From: Hydrangea macrophylla
Taxonomy: Eukaryota > Streptophyta > Magnoliopsida > Cornales > Hydrangeaceae
NCBI GenBank assembly: GCA_033977485.1
Contig: CM066997.1
Span: 75,176,634-75,240,633, forward strand
Reading direction: 5' to 3'
Length of the DNA stretch: 64,000 bases
The position numbers and the translations under genes are program-made. Position 1 is the stretch's first letter; each line of letters begins with the position of its first letter. Positions 11,729 through 22,514 of the stretch are shown here, one piece after another. A model generated the notes under the pieces. It was not told the DNA's origin and made no database searches. It saw only the letters and a list, made by a program, of their open reading frames with translations.

Positions 11729-12960
11729 ATGAGGCCTGAATGGGCACTTAAGGTGAAAGAGGAAGTTGAAAAGCAATTAGGGGCCGGATTCTTAATGGTC
11801 ACTGAGTATCCAGAATGGATCGCCAATATCGTACCAGTTCCAAAAAAGGATGGTCGTGTTAGGGTATGCGTGGATTTTTGAGATTTGAATAAAGCAAGCC
11901 CTAAGGACGATTTCCCGTTACCTCACATCGATGTTTTGGTCGATAATACGGCGGGACACGAGCTCCTATCTTTCATGGATGGTTTCTCAGGTTATAACCA
12001 GATCCTCATGGCACCCGAAGACAGGGAGAAAACCACTTTCATCACGCCTTGGGGAACCTATTGTTATAGAGTGATGCCGTTCGGTCTTAAGAATGCGGGA
12101 GCGACCTATCAGAGGGCTGCCACCACGTTACTATACGACATGATCCACAAAGAGGTGGAAGTGTATGTAGATGACATGATTGTGAAATCCAAGGAGAGAG
12201 GAGGGCACCTAGAGGCTTTGAGAAAGTTCTTTGGGAGATTGAGGGAATTCAAAATGAGGCTAAACCCGCAGAAATGCACCTTCGGGGTCACCACCGGAAA
12301 GTTGTTGGGATTTCTAATTACTCAAAGAGGAATAGAGGTGGACCCCACCAAAATAAAAGGCATAACTGAAATGAACCCACCGAAAAATGAAAAAGAACTA
12401 AAAGGATTCTTGGGGAGGATACAGTTCATCAGCCGCTTCATTTCCAAACTTACCTTAACCTGCGACCCACTGTTCAAACTACTCAGGAAAGGAGAGAGGT
12501 TTGAATGGGACGCCCCTTACCAACAAGCCTTCGACAAAATCAAAACCTACCTCCAAAACCCACCTGTCCTGTCACCACCTTCACCCGGGAGACCCCTGTT
12601 ACTTTATCTCTCTGTGTCCGAAGGTTCGATGGGATGTATGTTGGCCCAAGAAGGAGAAGAGGGGCACGTGGAGAAGGCCATTTACTACTTGAGCAAAAGA
12701 ATGGTCGGATATGAGTTAAAGTATTCATCCTTGGAGAAGGCCTGTTGGGCCTTGGTTTGGTGTACCCGTCGCCTTCGCCACTACATGCTAGCCTTCCCTG
12801 TAATCCTGATATCCCGAATGGACCCATTAAAATAGCTATTCGAGAAACCCGTCTTAACCAGTAGGATTTCCCGGTGGACCATGATGCTAGCCGAGTTTGA
12901 TATTAGGTACGTCACCGCCAAATCCATGAAGGGGAGGGCCGTCGCTGAATTTTTGGCCGA
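11729..12960 (+). pseudogene. Tat reverse transcriptase and gypsy RNase H
   Basis: This continues the pol frame after the TGA at 11726-11728, where the family has Arg. A second TGA at 11879-11881 also replaces an Arg codon. The polymerase core is clear: PEWIANIVPVPKKDG, DFPLPHIDVL, FMDGFSGYNQI and the catalytic YVDD motif near 12167. The connection and first RNase H follow (EWDAPYQQAF, AIYYLSKRM). A TAG at 12833-12835 interrupts it where the family has Tyr before LFEKP. In life it would copy element RNA into cDNA in virus-like particles; this copy cannot be translated through. Confidence 0.9.
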
Positions 12961-13036
12961 TCTCGCCATGGAATCCGAGGATAAGGGAGAATTTAAGTTT
13001 CCTGATGAAGAGGTAATGGAGGTAAAGGAGGACTTG

Positions 13037-13513
13037 TGAAAGATGTACTTTGACGGAGCAGCTAACCAAGTGGGTTACGGGGTTGTAATCATCCTCATAG
13101 CACCCGATGGGACCCCTACCCCATTAGCCGTCAAGCTCAGATATGACTCGACCAATAATACTGCAGAGTACGAGGCATGTATAATCGGGATGGAAGCAAC
13201 GCTAGCCCTGAAAGTTGAAAGAATCGACGTCTTCGGAGATTCCAATTTGATCATATCCCAAGTACGAGGTGATTGGAGGGTGAAGCATGAGAAATTGAGA
13301 CCTTACCATGACTATCTAGAAAGCCTGAAAGTGCAATTCAAAAGGATTTCCTTCTATTACCTTCCCCGAGAAGAAAACCAACTAGCTGATTCCCTAGCAA
13401 CCCTAGCCTCAATGATCCAAATCCCCTTCCAAAACTACCATGATCCCGCTATCCATAGAAGTGAGAAATCAACCGTCGTTCGAAATAATCGCGACCATAG
13501 AAGAAGAGGGTGA
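13037..13513 (+). pseudogene. Tat second RNase H, archaeal type
   Basis: A second RNase H domain follows the first. The metal-binding pattern is visible: MYFDGAANQVGYG for the first Asp, AEYEACIIGMEA for the Glu, VFGDSNLIISQV for the second Asp, and LADSLATLAS for the C-terminal Asp. This extra domain between the gypsy RNase H and integrase defines the Tat lineage. A TGA at 13037-13039 replaces the Trp usually found just before KMYFDGA, and a frameshift near 13480 puts the end out of frame with integrase. Confidence 0.88.
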
Positions 13514-14766
13514 GGTGCCTTAGTATGAGGATGTCTGGAATTTCATTAGAAAAAGAGAGTACCCCAAAGGAGCCTCGGAAAAGGACAAGAAAGCAATTCG
13601 GCGATTCTCCGCTCAGTTTGTGATCTACGCAGATAAACTATGGAAGAAGTCCTACACCGGTTATAATCTAGAGTGCCTATACGGGAAGGAAGCTAAGAGA
13701 ATGATGGAGGAGATACACGAAGGAGTGTGCGGGCCCCACATGAATGGGCACATGTTAGCAAGAAAGATCATCCGACAGGGGTATTATTGGACAACCTTGG
13801 ACAAGGATTGTTGCGAATATGTCAGAAGGTGTCATAAATGTCAAATCCATGCGAATCTGATGCACACCCCGCCATCACAACTCTACAGCATGACCACCCC
13901 TTGGCCATTTTCTGTGTGGGGAATCGATATCATTGGTGAGATAGTTCCGAAAGCCTCCAACGGACATCGGTACATAATCGTGGCCATCGATTATTTTACG
14001 AAGTGGGTAGAGGTAGCCTCGTATGCAACTTTGAAAGCCAAGGATGTGGTAAGCTTCATCGAGAAGAACTTAATCTGCAGGTGCGGGGTCCCGAATGAGT
14101 TCATTTCTGATCATGGTAGTCATTTCCAAGGAGAAGTCATCCCGCTGCTGGAAAAATATAAGATCACTCATCATCAATCATCTCCACATAGGCCTCAGAC
14201 GAACGGAGCAGTAGAAGCAGCTAATAAAAATGTCAAGGCGATCCTGAGAAAAATGACAGACACATACAAGGATTGGCATGAAAAGCTACATTTTGCTTTG
14301 TGGGGATACAGGACCTCTGTAAGAACTTCTACGGGAGCAACACCATACTCATTGGTTTATGGGATGGAGGTCCTTCTCCCAATCAAAATAGAAATACCAT
14401 CTCTAAGGGTCTTGACGGAATGTGAAGTAACCGAGTTAGAATGGATGAGGGGAAGATATGAAGAGTTGATGTTGCTTGATGAGAAAAGGTTGGCAGCGAT
14501 AAACCATACTCGGGGATATCAAAAGAGGATAGCCCGTGCTTTCAACAAAAAGGTTCGCCCAAGGAAGCTTGCTGAGGGCGACCTGGTCCTCAAAGAACTT
14601 AAAGTGCCCGTTTATGACCCCAGAGGAAAATTCAAACCCAACTGGGTCGGTCCATACATCATCAAAACTCTCCTTTCCGGAGGGGCATCCTATCTTATGG
14701 ACCTGGATGGAGTTGAATTTAAGCAACCGATTAACCTCGACCGCCTCAAGAAATATTTTGCTTGAG
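13485..14766 (+). pseudogene. Tat integrase
   Basis: The integrase is open from 13536 to its TGA at 14764-14766, after a TAG at 13533-13535 just upstream. It has an H-H-C-C zinc domain (CRRCHKC-like, seen as CCEYVRRCHKCQIH), then the catalytic core with the three acidic residues in GIDIIGEI, SDHGSHF and NGAVEAANKNVK, and the C-terminal GPYIIK region. Length and motif spacing are normal. It would join element cDNA to the chromosome. The catalytic residues are intact, although the upstream pol is broken. Confidence 0.9.
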
Positions 14767-15504
14767 ACCATTTTTATTCAAAACCTCCAGATTTGATGAA
14801 CTACGCTTGACCTAATTCCCGCTAGGGGATACGTAGGCAACCTATTCGGTTCGGTCATTGAAAATAAAAACCGCCCAAGCGGCGTCTTTCTTCAAGCCTT
14901 AAACCGAACTACTACAGGCCTGATACCCACTCCGGGATAAGTAGGCGGGCTCTCAAAAAAGCCTTCGGCCCATGAAAACTTCAAAAAAACCTGTGCTAAA
15001 CTAGGGGCAAACTGGCATTTGCCCAGAACTACTTCAAAGCCCTGAAACCAGGGGCAAACTTCGTTTGCTACCCGAAGAACCCAGAAATTCCTAAAAACCC
15101 GTCTCTGGATCCCCGGCTATTAGAATGAGTACTGTAAAAGAACAAACGAGATTCATGGTATAGAATGATTAAAGCTTTAAGAAAGACTCAAAGTAAAGTA
15201 AAGAACCAAGAAAAGGCATTAAAAGGGGAAGTTCTTCATAAAAGATTAACTAGAAGAGTGAAAGCTCTGATAAAAAGTTTCCTAAAACATGAAGTAATAA
15301 AAGAAACAAAATCACATCTCAGGAGCGCAGCAAGAGTAGGCAGGGTCTGTTAGAAAATTTGTAAATAGCAAAGCTTTTCCCTTTTCTCGTCTGTCTTATT
15401 TCATTATGCCTATGTCCATCAAGTCTGTCTCGCAACCAGGGTTCGGGTCTCCTGAAGATACTCAAAGAAGGACTTTTCGAAAACGGAGCAGCCATTCTGC
15501 TATG
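14767..15504 (+). other. Tat noncoding stretch after integrase
   Basis: No coding sequence is seen. It contains motifs such as GATACGTAGGCA (near 14829, recurring in variant form near 17378) that I associate with the 3' regions of Tat elements, and short imperfect repeats around AGGGGCAAACT (15003 and 15050). Confidence 0.5.
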
Positions 15505-16155
15505 CTAAGCCTCGATGAAAACCTTGGCTATGGAAGGGCGCAAAGCGGATCCCCTCGTGAAATCAGCCGCAACGGTCTCAGTAGTATCCTGCAAAAGGCC
15601 AAACTGACGGACCACCCAGTCAGGAATGTAGAAAGTAGTAGCATGTAAACCAGGCAACCAGACGCCGGGCCGCCCAAGGAATCGTACTGCAATGGAGCGA
15701 TAAACCCAAAACGGGCAGAACCAGCAAATGCCACTGTAAGACAAGCCTAGGAGCCAAACAAGCCATGCATCATCGGAGTAAAATAAGTGATGAATCTCCA
15801 TGCGATCATAAGGAAGCGATCCGCGAAGATGGGAAGGATGTATGAAGAGATCCAAGCGCTCCATGGGCCAAACTTGTAAAACATAAGGTGCCCCGGCAGA
15901 CAACATGGCCCCAACAGCACGAGCATGATCCAACCCCATCAGAGTCTCACCAAGAACCAACGTGACTGCACTTTTCATCTCTCTCAAACCGCAGGGAATG
16001 GGTATAAGGATATCAGAAGACGACTGAAAGAGAAAATAAGAAAGCATGGCGATCAATAAAAGCGCTACGCCGTGTAACCTGGTATCTGCTGTCGTAAGGG
16101 TCCCCGATGAGAGCATAAACCAAGGAAAGGCGCTCAAAGTAGACCTGTCTGTCAT
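15505..16155 (-). CDS. Antisense ORF of Tat element, plant mobile domain-like
   Basis: A 216-codon open frame runs opposite to the element between integrase and the 3' repeats. It has hydrophobic helices and Trp-rich segments (LHGVALLLIAMLSYFLF, VLGETLMGLDHARAVG, YVLQVWPMERLDL, FCPFWVYRSIAVRFLG). The style resembles the plant mobile domain or DUF7745 proteins carried by many plant retrotransposons. Extra ORFs, some antisense, are known in Tat/Ogre and Retand elements. It may be truncated at its N terminus, since 16160-16385 is tandem repeat. It is open in an otherwise decayed element. Function unknown; the family assignment is tentative. Confidence 0.55.
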   Translation of the reverse strand: MTDRSTLSAFPWFMLSSGTLTTADTRLHGVALLLIAMLSYFLFQSSSDILIPIPCGLREMKSAVTLVLGETLMGLDHARAVGAMLSAGAPYVLQVWPMERLDLFIHPSHLRGSLPYDRMEIHHLFYSDDAWLVWLLGLSYSGICWFCPFWVYRSIAVRFLGRPGVWLPGLHATTFYIPDWVVRQFGLLQDTTETVAADFTRGSALRPSIAKVFIEA

Positions 16156-16163
16156 GAATGAAA

Positions 16164-16385
16164 GAGCCCGCGGGTTCCAGATTTTGAAAAGTTGAAATGA
16201 ATTTGAGTCCGCGGGCTCCAGATTTTGAAACGTTGAAATGAATTTGAGCCCGTGGGCTCCAAATTTTGAAAAGTTGAAATGAATTTGAGCCCGCGGGCTC
16301 CAGATTTTGAAAAGTTGAAACGAACTTGAACCCGCGGGTTCCCAATTTGGAAAATTTGAAGATAAATTTAAGCCTGCAGGCTCCC
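16164..16385 (+). repeat. 41-bp tandem repeats with 14-bp palindrome
   Basis: About six units start near 16164, 16205, 16246, 16287, 16328 and 16369. Each contains a version of the perfect palindrome GAGCCCGCGGGCTC followed by an AT-rich spacer. Tandem repeats in this position are typical of Tat-element 3' untranslated regions. Confidence 0.88.
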
Positions 16386-16402
16386 AAACTATGACCTCGT
16401 TT

Positions 16403-17100
16403 CGAGAATATAACGAATTTATATTCTCGATCCTCGTAATAGATTTACGACAATCCCTTGTTTGAGAATGTGACGAATTTACATTCTCGGTTCTCGCAAC
16501 GGATTTGCGCTAACCCTCATTTTGAGAATATAATGAATTTAAATTCTCGATCCTCGTAACAGATTTACGACGATCCTTTGTTTGAGAATGTGACAGATTT
16601 ACATTCTCGGTTCTTGCAATGGATTTGCGTTAACCCTCGCTTTAAGAATATAACGAATTTATATTCTCGATCCTCGTAACAGATTTACAGTGATCCTTTA
16701 TTTGAGAATGTGACAGATTTACATTCTCGGTTCTTGCAACGGATTTGCGTTAACTCTCGTTTCGAGAATATAACGGATTTATATTCTCGATCCTCGTAAC
16801 AAATTTACAGCGATCCTTTGTTTGAGAATGTGACGGATTTACATTCTCGGTTCTTGCAACGGATTTGCGTCAACCCTCGTTTTGAGAATATAACGAATTT
16901 ATATTCACGATCCTCGTAACAGATTTACAGCGATCCTTTGTTTGAGAATGTGACGGATTTACATTCTCGGTTCTTGCAACGGATTTGCGTTAACCCTCAG
17001 TATAATGGATTTAGATTCTCGATCCTCACAACTGATCTACGACGACCCTTTGTTTAAAAGTGTAACGGATTTGCATTTTCAGTTTTTTGCAACAAACTTG
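16403..17100 (+). repeat. 120-bp tandem repeats of hairpin-bearing 60-bp halves
   Basis: The phrase GAGAATGTGAC recurs at 16464, 16584, 16704, 16824 and 16944, a period of exactly 120 bp, with a decayed copy near 17056. Each unit consists of two related 60-bp halves. Each half has an inverted repeat, either GAGAATGT with ACATTCTC or GAGAATATA with TATATTCTC. The array therefore offers a potential hairpin about every 60 bp. Confidence 0.92.
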
Positions 17101-17556
17101 CACCAACCTTCAATGCTCAGTCAAAAGTAGCTTTCTTAACAAGATTTGGCATCAGTCTAAGATTCGGTAATCTTCTTTGATCAGCACATCGTGTAAAGTA
17201 CGTCGTATAGACACGATGTAGGGTAAGCATGACATTTGCATAATCAGGTCAATTCAAGAAAATACCATTGCATAGCATGTGCATCACGACAGGATAGGTG
17301 CATCCATCCGTGTGGCTACCTGCGCTCGTGTGTGTTTGATCCCTGCCCGAACTACGTCTTGGTCTGATTCCTGATGGGATACGTAGGCAGCTCACCATCG
17401 AGCACGACCACCATGAACCGTTTGTATAGCCGCTTTTGCAACAGGATTTGTTTTTACCTAAATTCGACAGTCTGGTCAAAGGCTTATCTTTACACAGGCT
17501 TCGACATTCACATCTGGTACGCGTTGCTCCACAAGCTCTGTCGAAGAGGGACAAAC
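17101..17556 (+). other. Tat 3' untranslated end and polypurine tract
   Basis: This is the non-repetitive tail before the LTR, with the GATACGTAGGCA motif near 17378. The last bases, GAAGAGGGACAAAC (17543-17556), directly precede the LTR start TGTAGACACC and form the likely polypurine tract. No gene is seen. Confidence 0.7.
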
Positions 17557-18145
17557 TGTAGACACCCCAATTTTGACCATACGTCGAATTAAGGGGAGTA
17601 CAACCTCTAAGATCCAATGATGACAAGTGTCCGACTAATTTAGGACTTCCAAAGATGACTTAAACTCTTCCGAAAGCTCTGTCAATTTAAAAATAAAAGA
17701 AAAAGGAGAGAAATTCAGCATGAACCCCGAAAAACAAAGTCAACAGTTGACCCAGTGAAAAGTCAACGGGTCAAAAGGGAGTCAATCATAAAATTTTCGA
17801 ATTTCAAGATGAAAAGTCCCGGTAATTGTTCATTGGGTCTCCCTTATGCTAGAAATGATTTTTAAGAATTTTTAAATGAAAGGAATCATGGTGAAATCGA
17901 AAGGCTTTTAAAGAGAATTGTGCAGAAAATCGATATTTTGCCTTCGGAGGGAGAGTTGACTTTTTTTCCTTAAGGATTTTGATTTTTTAGATATTTTTAT
18001 TGAATCCAAATGGGGGGTATTTCCTTAATTACATTTAATGTCTTAAGTAAATACATAAATTAAACGACATTTACTTAAATGAAATTAAGGTGCTGAATAG
18101 TGCTGAATTGCAGTGTAGCGGTAGTCAGGGTGCACGAACGGCAGT

Positions 18146-18290
18146 CAGTGAATGCCGCTTCGGCACTCAGTGAATGCCGCTTCGGCACTCAGTGAATGCC
18201 GCTTCGGCACTCAGCGAGTGCCGCTCCGGCATCCAGTGAGTGCCGCAACGGCTCTAAGTGAGTGTCGCTACGTTTCTCCGAGTGCCGCAT
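18146..18290 (+). repeat. 22-bp hairpin array in Tat LTR
   Basis: Units begin at 18146, 18168, 18190, 18212 and 18234 with an exact 22-bp period, then decay over one or two further copies. Each has CAGTG plus the hairpin TGCCGCTTCGGCA. The array ends about 105 bp upstream of the LTR TATA box. Confidence 0.92.
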
Positions 18291-18395
18291 TTTTGTGACA
18301 GTTTTCCAAAAGTAGGTCGGTTCACATCCCGAAAAGTGGCGGCGGGAATTAGGGTTTTGGCTGTGAATTTCCCAAAATGCCCCCTAATGATTGCC

Positions 18396-18404
18396 TATAA
18401 ATAG
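18396..18404 (+). promoter_or_regulatory. LTR TATA box of Tat element
   Basis: TATAAATAG lies about 840 bp into the LTR, downstream of the 22-bp array. Transcription would start about 30 bp further on. Confidence 0.7.
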
Positions 18405-18899
18405 AGGGTGTATATTCCTTTGTTTGGGGGAGAAAAAAAAAGGGTAGAACATTAGAATGTTGGGATTCCTATACTGATTCTCACCCAAAATCAAGAGAGT
18501 ATTAGAGAGGTTTGTTGGAAGAAAGAGCAAAGGAGGAGCTTAATCACCATTTGGAAGGCCTTAAAGCAACCAAGAAGTTGAGGATCATTAGAGGTAAAAA
18601 TCTAAACTAATTAGTGTATTTAGTAGCTCAATCACAATATATAGATACTTAGGATCTTTTACACATTTTCAAAACCTCTTTTCTCACCTCATTTCATCAC
18701 ACACCACATATATTGTGATTGAGCTTTTATGTCATTAGTTTGGATCAAAATAGTTCAATGGTTAAAGCTTAATAAAATTTTGAAGAAAAGCCTTGGTCAT
18801 TTTCTTTTGATTATGTTTATCTCCTTGGATTTATAAGACTTTTAATGTCTTACTTAAATCCATGTGTTTAGAGTCCTTCAATGTCCTTATAAACTCATG

Positions 18900-19530
18900 A
18901 TTCATGAGGGGATTGAGGTTTATTTCTAGTATATTGAGTTAATGAGTCCAAACTTCATCCATAGTTTGAGATCATTACATTGAGGTTTTATGAAGTCATT
19001 CATACTTCATTGAAACCCATGAGTTCAAGTGTTATTAGTCTCCAATGACCATCAAATGGTAGGAGAAGTAGCCTAGTTTAAGTCCATCTCCATGGCTTAA
19101 GCTAATCTTTTTCTTAGGTTTGAGGAGTTCTTCATACTTCATTTAAAATCTACTTGTGTGTATCATTAGTCTCGAATGACCATCAAATGGTAGGAGAAGT
19201 ATTTTGGTTTAAGCCCATCTCTATGGCTTAGGCTAATCCTTTCCTTAGGATTTGATAAGTTCCTCATACTTCATCTAAAACCTACATGTAAGTGTGTCTC
19301 TAGCCTCCAATGACCATCAAATGGTAGGAGTAATAAGTTGAATTCAAGCTTTGGTCTATAAAGTTTGAGTTCATTGTTTGAAATTTTGAGAAGTTCATTT
19401 CATACTTCATCAAAATCCATAAGTATAAAGTGTTTTTAGTCTTCAAGGACCATCAAATGATAGAAGAAGTAGTTTGGTTTAGTCCCAACTTCATGTTTTA
19501 ATAGTTGAGGTTAACCAACAAAGTTGGACT
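18900..19530 (+). repeat. Diverged ~133-bp tandem repeats in Tat LTR
   Basis: The phrase ATCAAATGGTAGGAG or a close variant recurs at about 19051, 19182, 19316 and 19452 (spacings 131-136 bp), each preceded by AATGACC-like and followed by TTTAAGTCC-like text. There are about four diverged copies downstream of the TATA box. Confidence 0.8.
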
Positions 19531-21026
19531 AGCAAAATGAAAACAGTGAGTTCACAAACTATTTTTGATCAAGGATTTTTAATTTGAAATCAGACCGTTG
19601 GAATTGAATGAAACCAACGGGAAAGTGTTCATAACACAAAGATCCACCACTGTGATTTTTGTTTTAAGAAGATTTCATGTTTTGAGTGGTTTGATCATGA
19701 GTTTTGTGAGACAACCACAATCTGTCCAGAATTTCAGAATAGTTTCAGAACAGCAAAATGTTTTTGAAATTAGTAAATCAGAACCCTAATAAAGTATTTG
19801 TGACCCAAAATATTTTTTTCTATGAACTTTAATGTGTTAGGAAGATCCCCTAAAAAGATCAAAGCATTTCTGATTTGTTTACTATTTTTAAAAAATCAAA
19901 CAAAATCTCTGGACAGAGAGTTATAAGTCTCTGAGTGATGTCTAGTATTTGTCTAATCCCTGGAGATCTAACCGTTCAAATATTGATTTTCTTTTTGGGT
20001 TAGAAACTAGATTCACAGAGGCATCTTGAGTCCAAAAATCATCAAGATTAAATCTCGGGAACCATGCCTTTTATTTATTTGAAGTTCGGGTCTGCTCTCT
20101 GGAATTTTAAAATCTTGTTATAATTATTTTACCTACTTTACAAACAAAGGTCCAAATGACCTTTTCTTGATCTAGGGTTCACATCATGCTTCAATAAAGA
20201 TTAGTTAAGCTTAAAATCAGAGACTAAATAATCCAAATCAATGAATAGTTCATAGTTCTATTTCATTCATACTCATGTGTTCATGTGCATTCATCCATTG
20301 ACATTTGTAAATAGAACTTATCTTATGATAGGATTTGTTACCTAGGATTTAGTGATATGAATTGCTTAAAGTATGTGGACTAACTCTCTGTTTTGTAGCG
20401 CTCTTGAGGTACAATTTCTCAACCCTCCTCTAGTTTATTCTATTCTTATGATTTTTATTGATTTTTCAACTTAATGCGCGACACCTTAGAATTAGGTTTT
20501 GCTTTACTTGTATATATGGGTTAGAGACTCTTTTTCTAGGTTTTATCTATTTGCATGCATTTGCACGTTTAAATATTCGCGACCTGATCCCGGGTAAGTT
20601 CTCTAGTTCCCTATTTTGCATATCATATTGCTTGCTACTTGAATTATATGGTTTTTGAACGATATTTTGTAAATTGGCAATTTTACACCATTTCGACATG
20701 CTTGTGTAATGTATACTTTATATCTATGTATTAAGTTGAGGGCATACTTAGATTAATAATTGGATTAAAAGGATGTTAAGTAGAGGCCTATCGCGAGATA
20801 TGATGAAAAGGGGTGTTTTAGTCCATTGGGCTCCTTCCCTTTTCATTCCATAATCCCCGGACCTAGTCAAATCTTTGGTTTCGCAAAAGATCAGTCTCCT
20901 TTTGAAATGGTTTCTTAATTTTCCTTTTAAAAATTAAGTGGCGACTCATTTGTTTTGAATTTGAAGTTGGAAAAAGATTTTAAATAAGAAAAGCTGTGGA
21001 TAATAAGAAAAACTGCGGTATCCACA

Positions 21027-21648
21027 GGTGTGAAAGCATTAGTAACTAAAATTTCATTTTTATCAAAGTTTTCACACCATGTGCGATCATTATTAACCAA
21101 ATTTATGTGAGATGTTCATTCTTGAGTGTAAAACCATGTGAGGATTGAGTTGAAACTACAAGTTCTGAGAGTATGATAGTCGAAACAACTCTAAATAAAG
21201 TTTGATGTATAGCTGTTAACTTCACACACACACGGATACATGGATGTGATGCATATGTTATTTTTATCTTGGTAATATGAGGAGCATGTGTATTTCTTTC
21301 ATGGTTTGAATGAGGATGATATGTTTTTGTGGAGCTAAGTTTACAATTGGATGGGAGGGAGTGTTTACAAGTTATTCTATATTTTTTTAAGCTTAAAATC
21401 GGAGAATTTTGTAGGTACATTCACTGTAAAGCCTCACGAGACAACACTCGTCCACTAGGGGGAACGTAGTGGTTTAACGGCTTGTTGCATTTGCTAAATA
21501 CAACTGCGATTCCTGTGAAAGTGAGTTAGGTAGTTTTCTTTTTCTATTTTAGATTAGTTGCTTTATTTTGTTCAGTCGTTATAGTAGTAGTTTAGCTTGT
21601 TTTATTTTTGCTTTATTGCTAGGAACTAGCAAATCGCTAGTTGGGGGT
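21027..21648 (+). mobile_element. 3' internal fragment of second Athila-like element
   Basis: It is noncoding but clearly related to the reverse complement of 1868-2420: both carry a CTCACGAGAC...CACTCGTC block, GGCTTGTTGCAT and a similar run-up to a G-rich polypurine tract. The tract AGTTGGGGGT-like sequence at 21640-21648 precedes the LTR. Everything upstream in this element is missing; the fragment abuts the Tat LTR. Confidence 0.8.
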
Positions 21649-21904
21649 TGTGAAAAGCGGGGGTATTTGTAAAATATAACAGTGCTAAAAGAAGAAACTA
21701 CACTGATTTAGTCTACAATTCCCTTGTATATCTGCAATTTGAATTACAATGCCAGTTTTTACACAATATGATTAATCTATGATAAGTGGCATTGTTTTAG
21801 TGGTTATTTGTGCAGATTACTGTTGTTGTGTGAGGAACTGAATGAGCAAGATAAAAGGAAGTGCTTGGTTTTAATGAAGACAACTCAAAGATGAAAAGTG
21901 AACC

Positions 21905-22014
21905 TCGATCGATTGCAGAACATTTGATCGATCGAAGGTTTGATCGATCTAAGTATGTTAAAGTGATCGAAGATTCCAGCATTCGATCGATCGAGTGATG
22001 TTCGATCGATCGAA
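21905..22014 (+). repeat. GATCGATC palindrome array, upstream block
   Basis: About six copies of TCGATCGA-type palindromes, including a perfect TTCGATCGATCGAA at 22001-22014. The block ends about 69 bp before the LTR TATA-like box. Confidence 0.9.
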
Positions 22015-22514
22015 CATGGCTTTGTCAGAAATTACACGAACGCAGCAAAAACACAGTTTTTAACCCTAGCTTTAGGTTTATGTATAAATACTTGTTATAT
22101 TGACGTCCCAGAGGATGCCCACTTTACTCTTTACCAGTTTTAGAGAGAGAGATAGAGAGTTTACATGTTTTTGTAGGTTTTGAAGCTTGGATATTGCTTT
22201 TGAATTGATTTTTCTTTAGTTTAATACAAGTTTTTCTATTCCAGGTTTTGTTATCGCAGTTTATTCACATTATTGTCGCTTAATATTGTAGTTTAATCTG
22301 TTAGTATTAGTAGTATCATAGTAGTAGCTTTAAATCACTATTAGTGTTCATAGTTTTTATGTTAAAATCCCAACCAAACAAGACCTTAATGAATCTTTAC
22401 GTTAAAAACGAATCCAAGACACTCCAGACCATGTCTGAGTAGTCCCCAGGTTGGGAGAGCACGATGAAACCGTGATCTCAAGCCTCTGCCATGCAGCAGA
22501 ATAATTCCTGTGTG

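Larger units (their letters stand above)
9003..21026 (+). mobile_element. 5'-truncated Tat-lineage Ty3/gypsy element
   Basis: In plus orientation it contains gag zinc finger, protease, G-patch, reverse transcriptase, gypsy RNase H, a second RNase H of archaeal type, integrase, an antisense ORF, two tandem-repeat blocks, a polypurine tract and a 3' LTR. The dual RNase H arrangement is diagnostic of the plant Tat lineage (which includes Ogre and Retand). The 5' LTR, primer site and N-terminal gag are absent: the element begins abruptly at the edge of the Athila-like LTR at 9002. Several nonsense codons and a frameshift show it is dead. Confidence 0.9.
17557..21026 (+). repeat. 3' LTR of Tat element
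   Basis: It starts TGTAGACACC after a polypurine tract and ends GGTATCCACA, matching the usual ends of this Tat LTR type. At 3.47 kb it is long, as is common in Tat elements. Only one LTR is present, so the right boundary is by motif only. It holds a 22-bp hairpin array, a TATA box, diverged 133-bp repeats and no gene. Confidence 0.8.

Noticed and set aside
16013..16387. Minus-strand frame with repeated KFISTFQNLEPAG text
   Set aside because: It is only the 41-bp tandem repeat read as protein (41 bp is not a multiple of three, so the match is partial), and it overlaps the clearer antisense ORF.
17249..17626. Minus-strand 125-codon Cys/Ser-rich frame
   Set aside because: It crosses the polypurine tract and LTR boundary and matches no family I know.
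18146..18290. Possible CRISPR array
   Set aside because: The 22-bp units have no unique spacers, lie in a plant LTR and have no cas genes.
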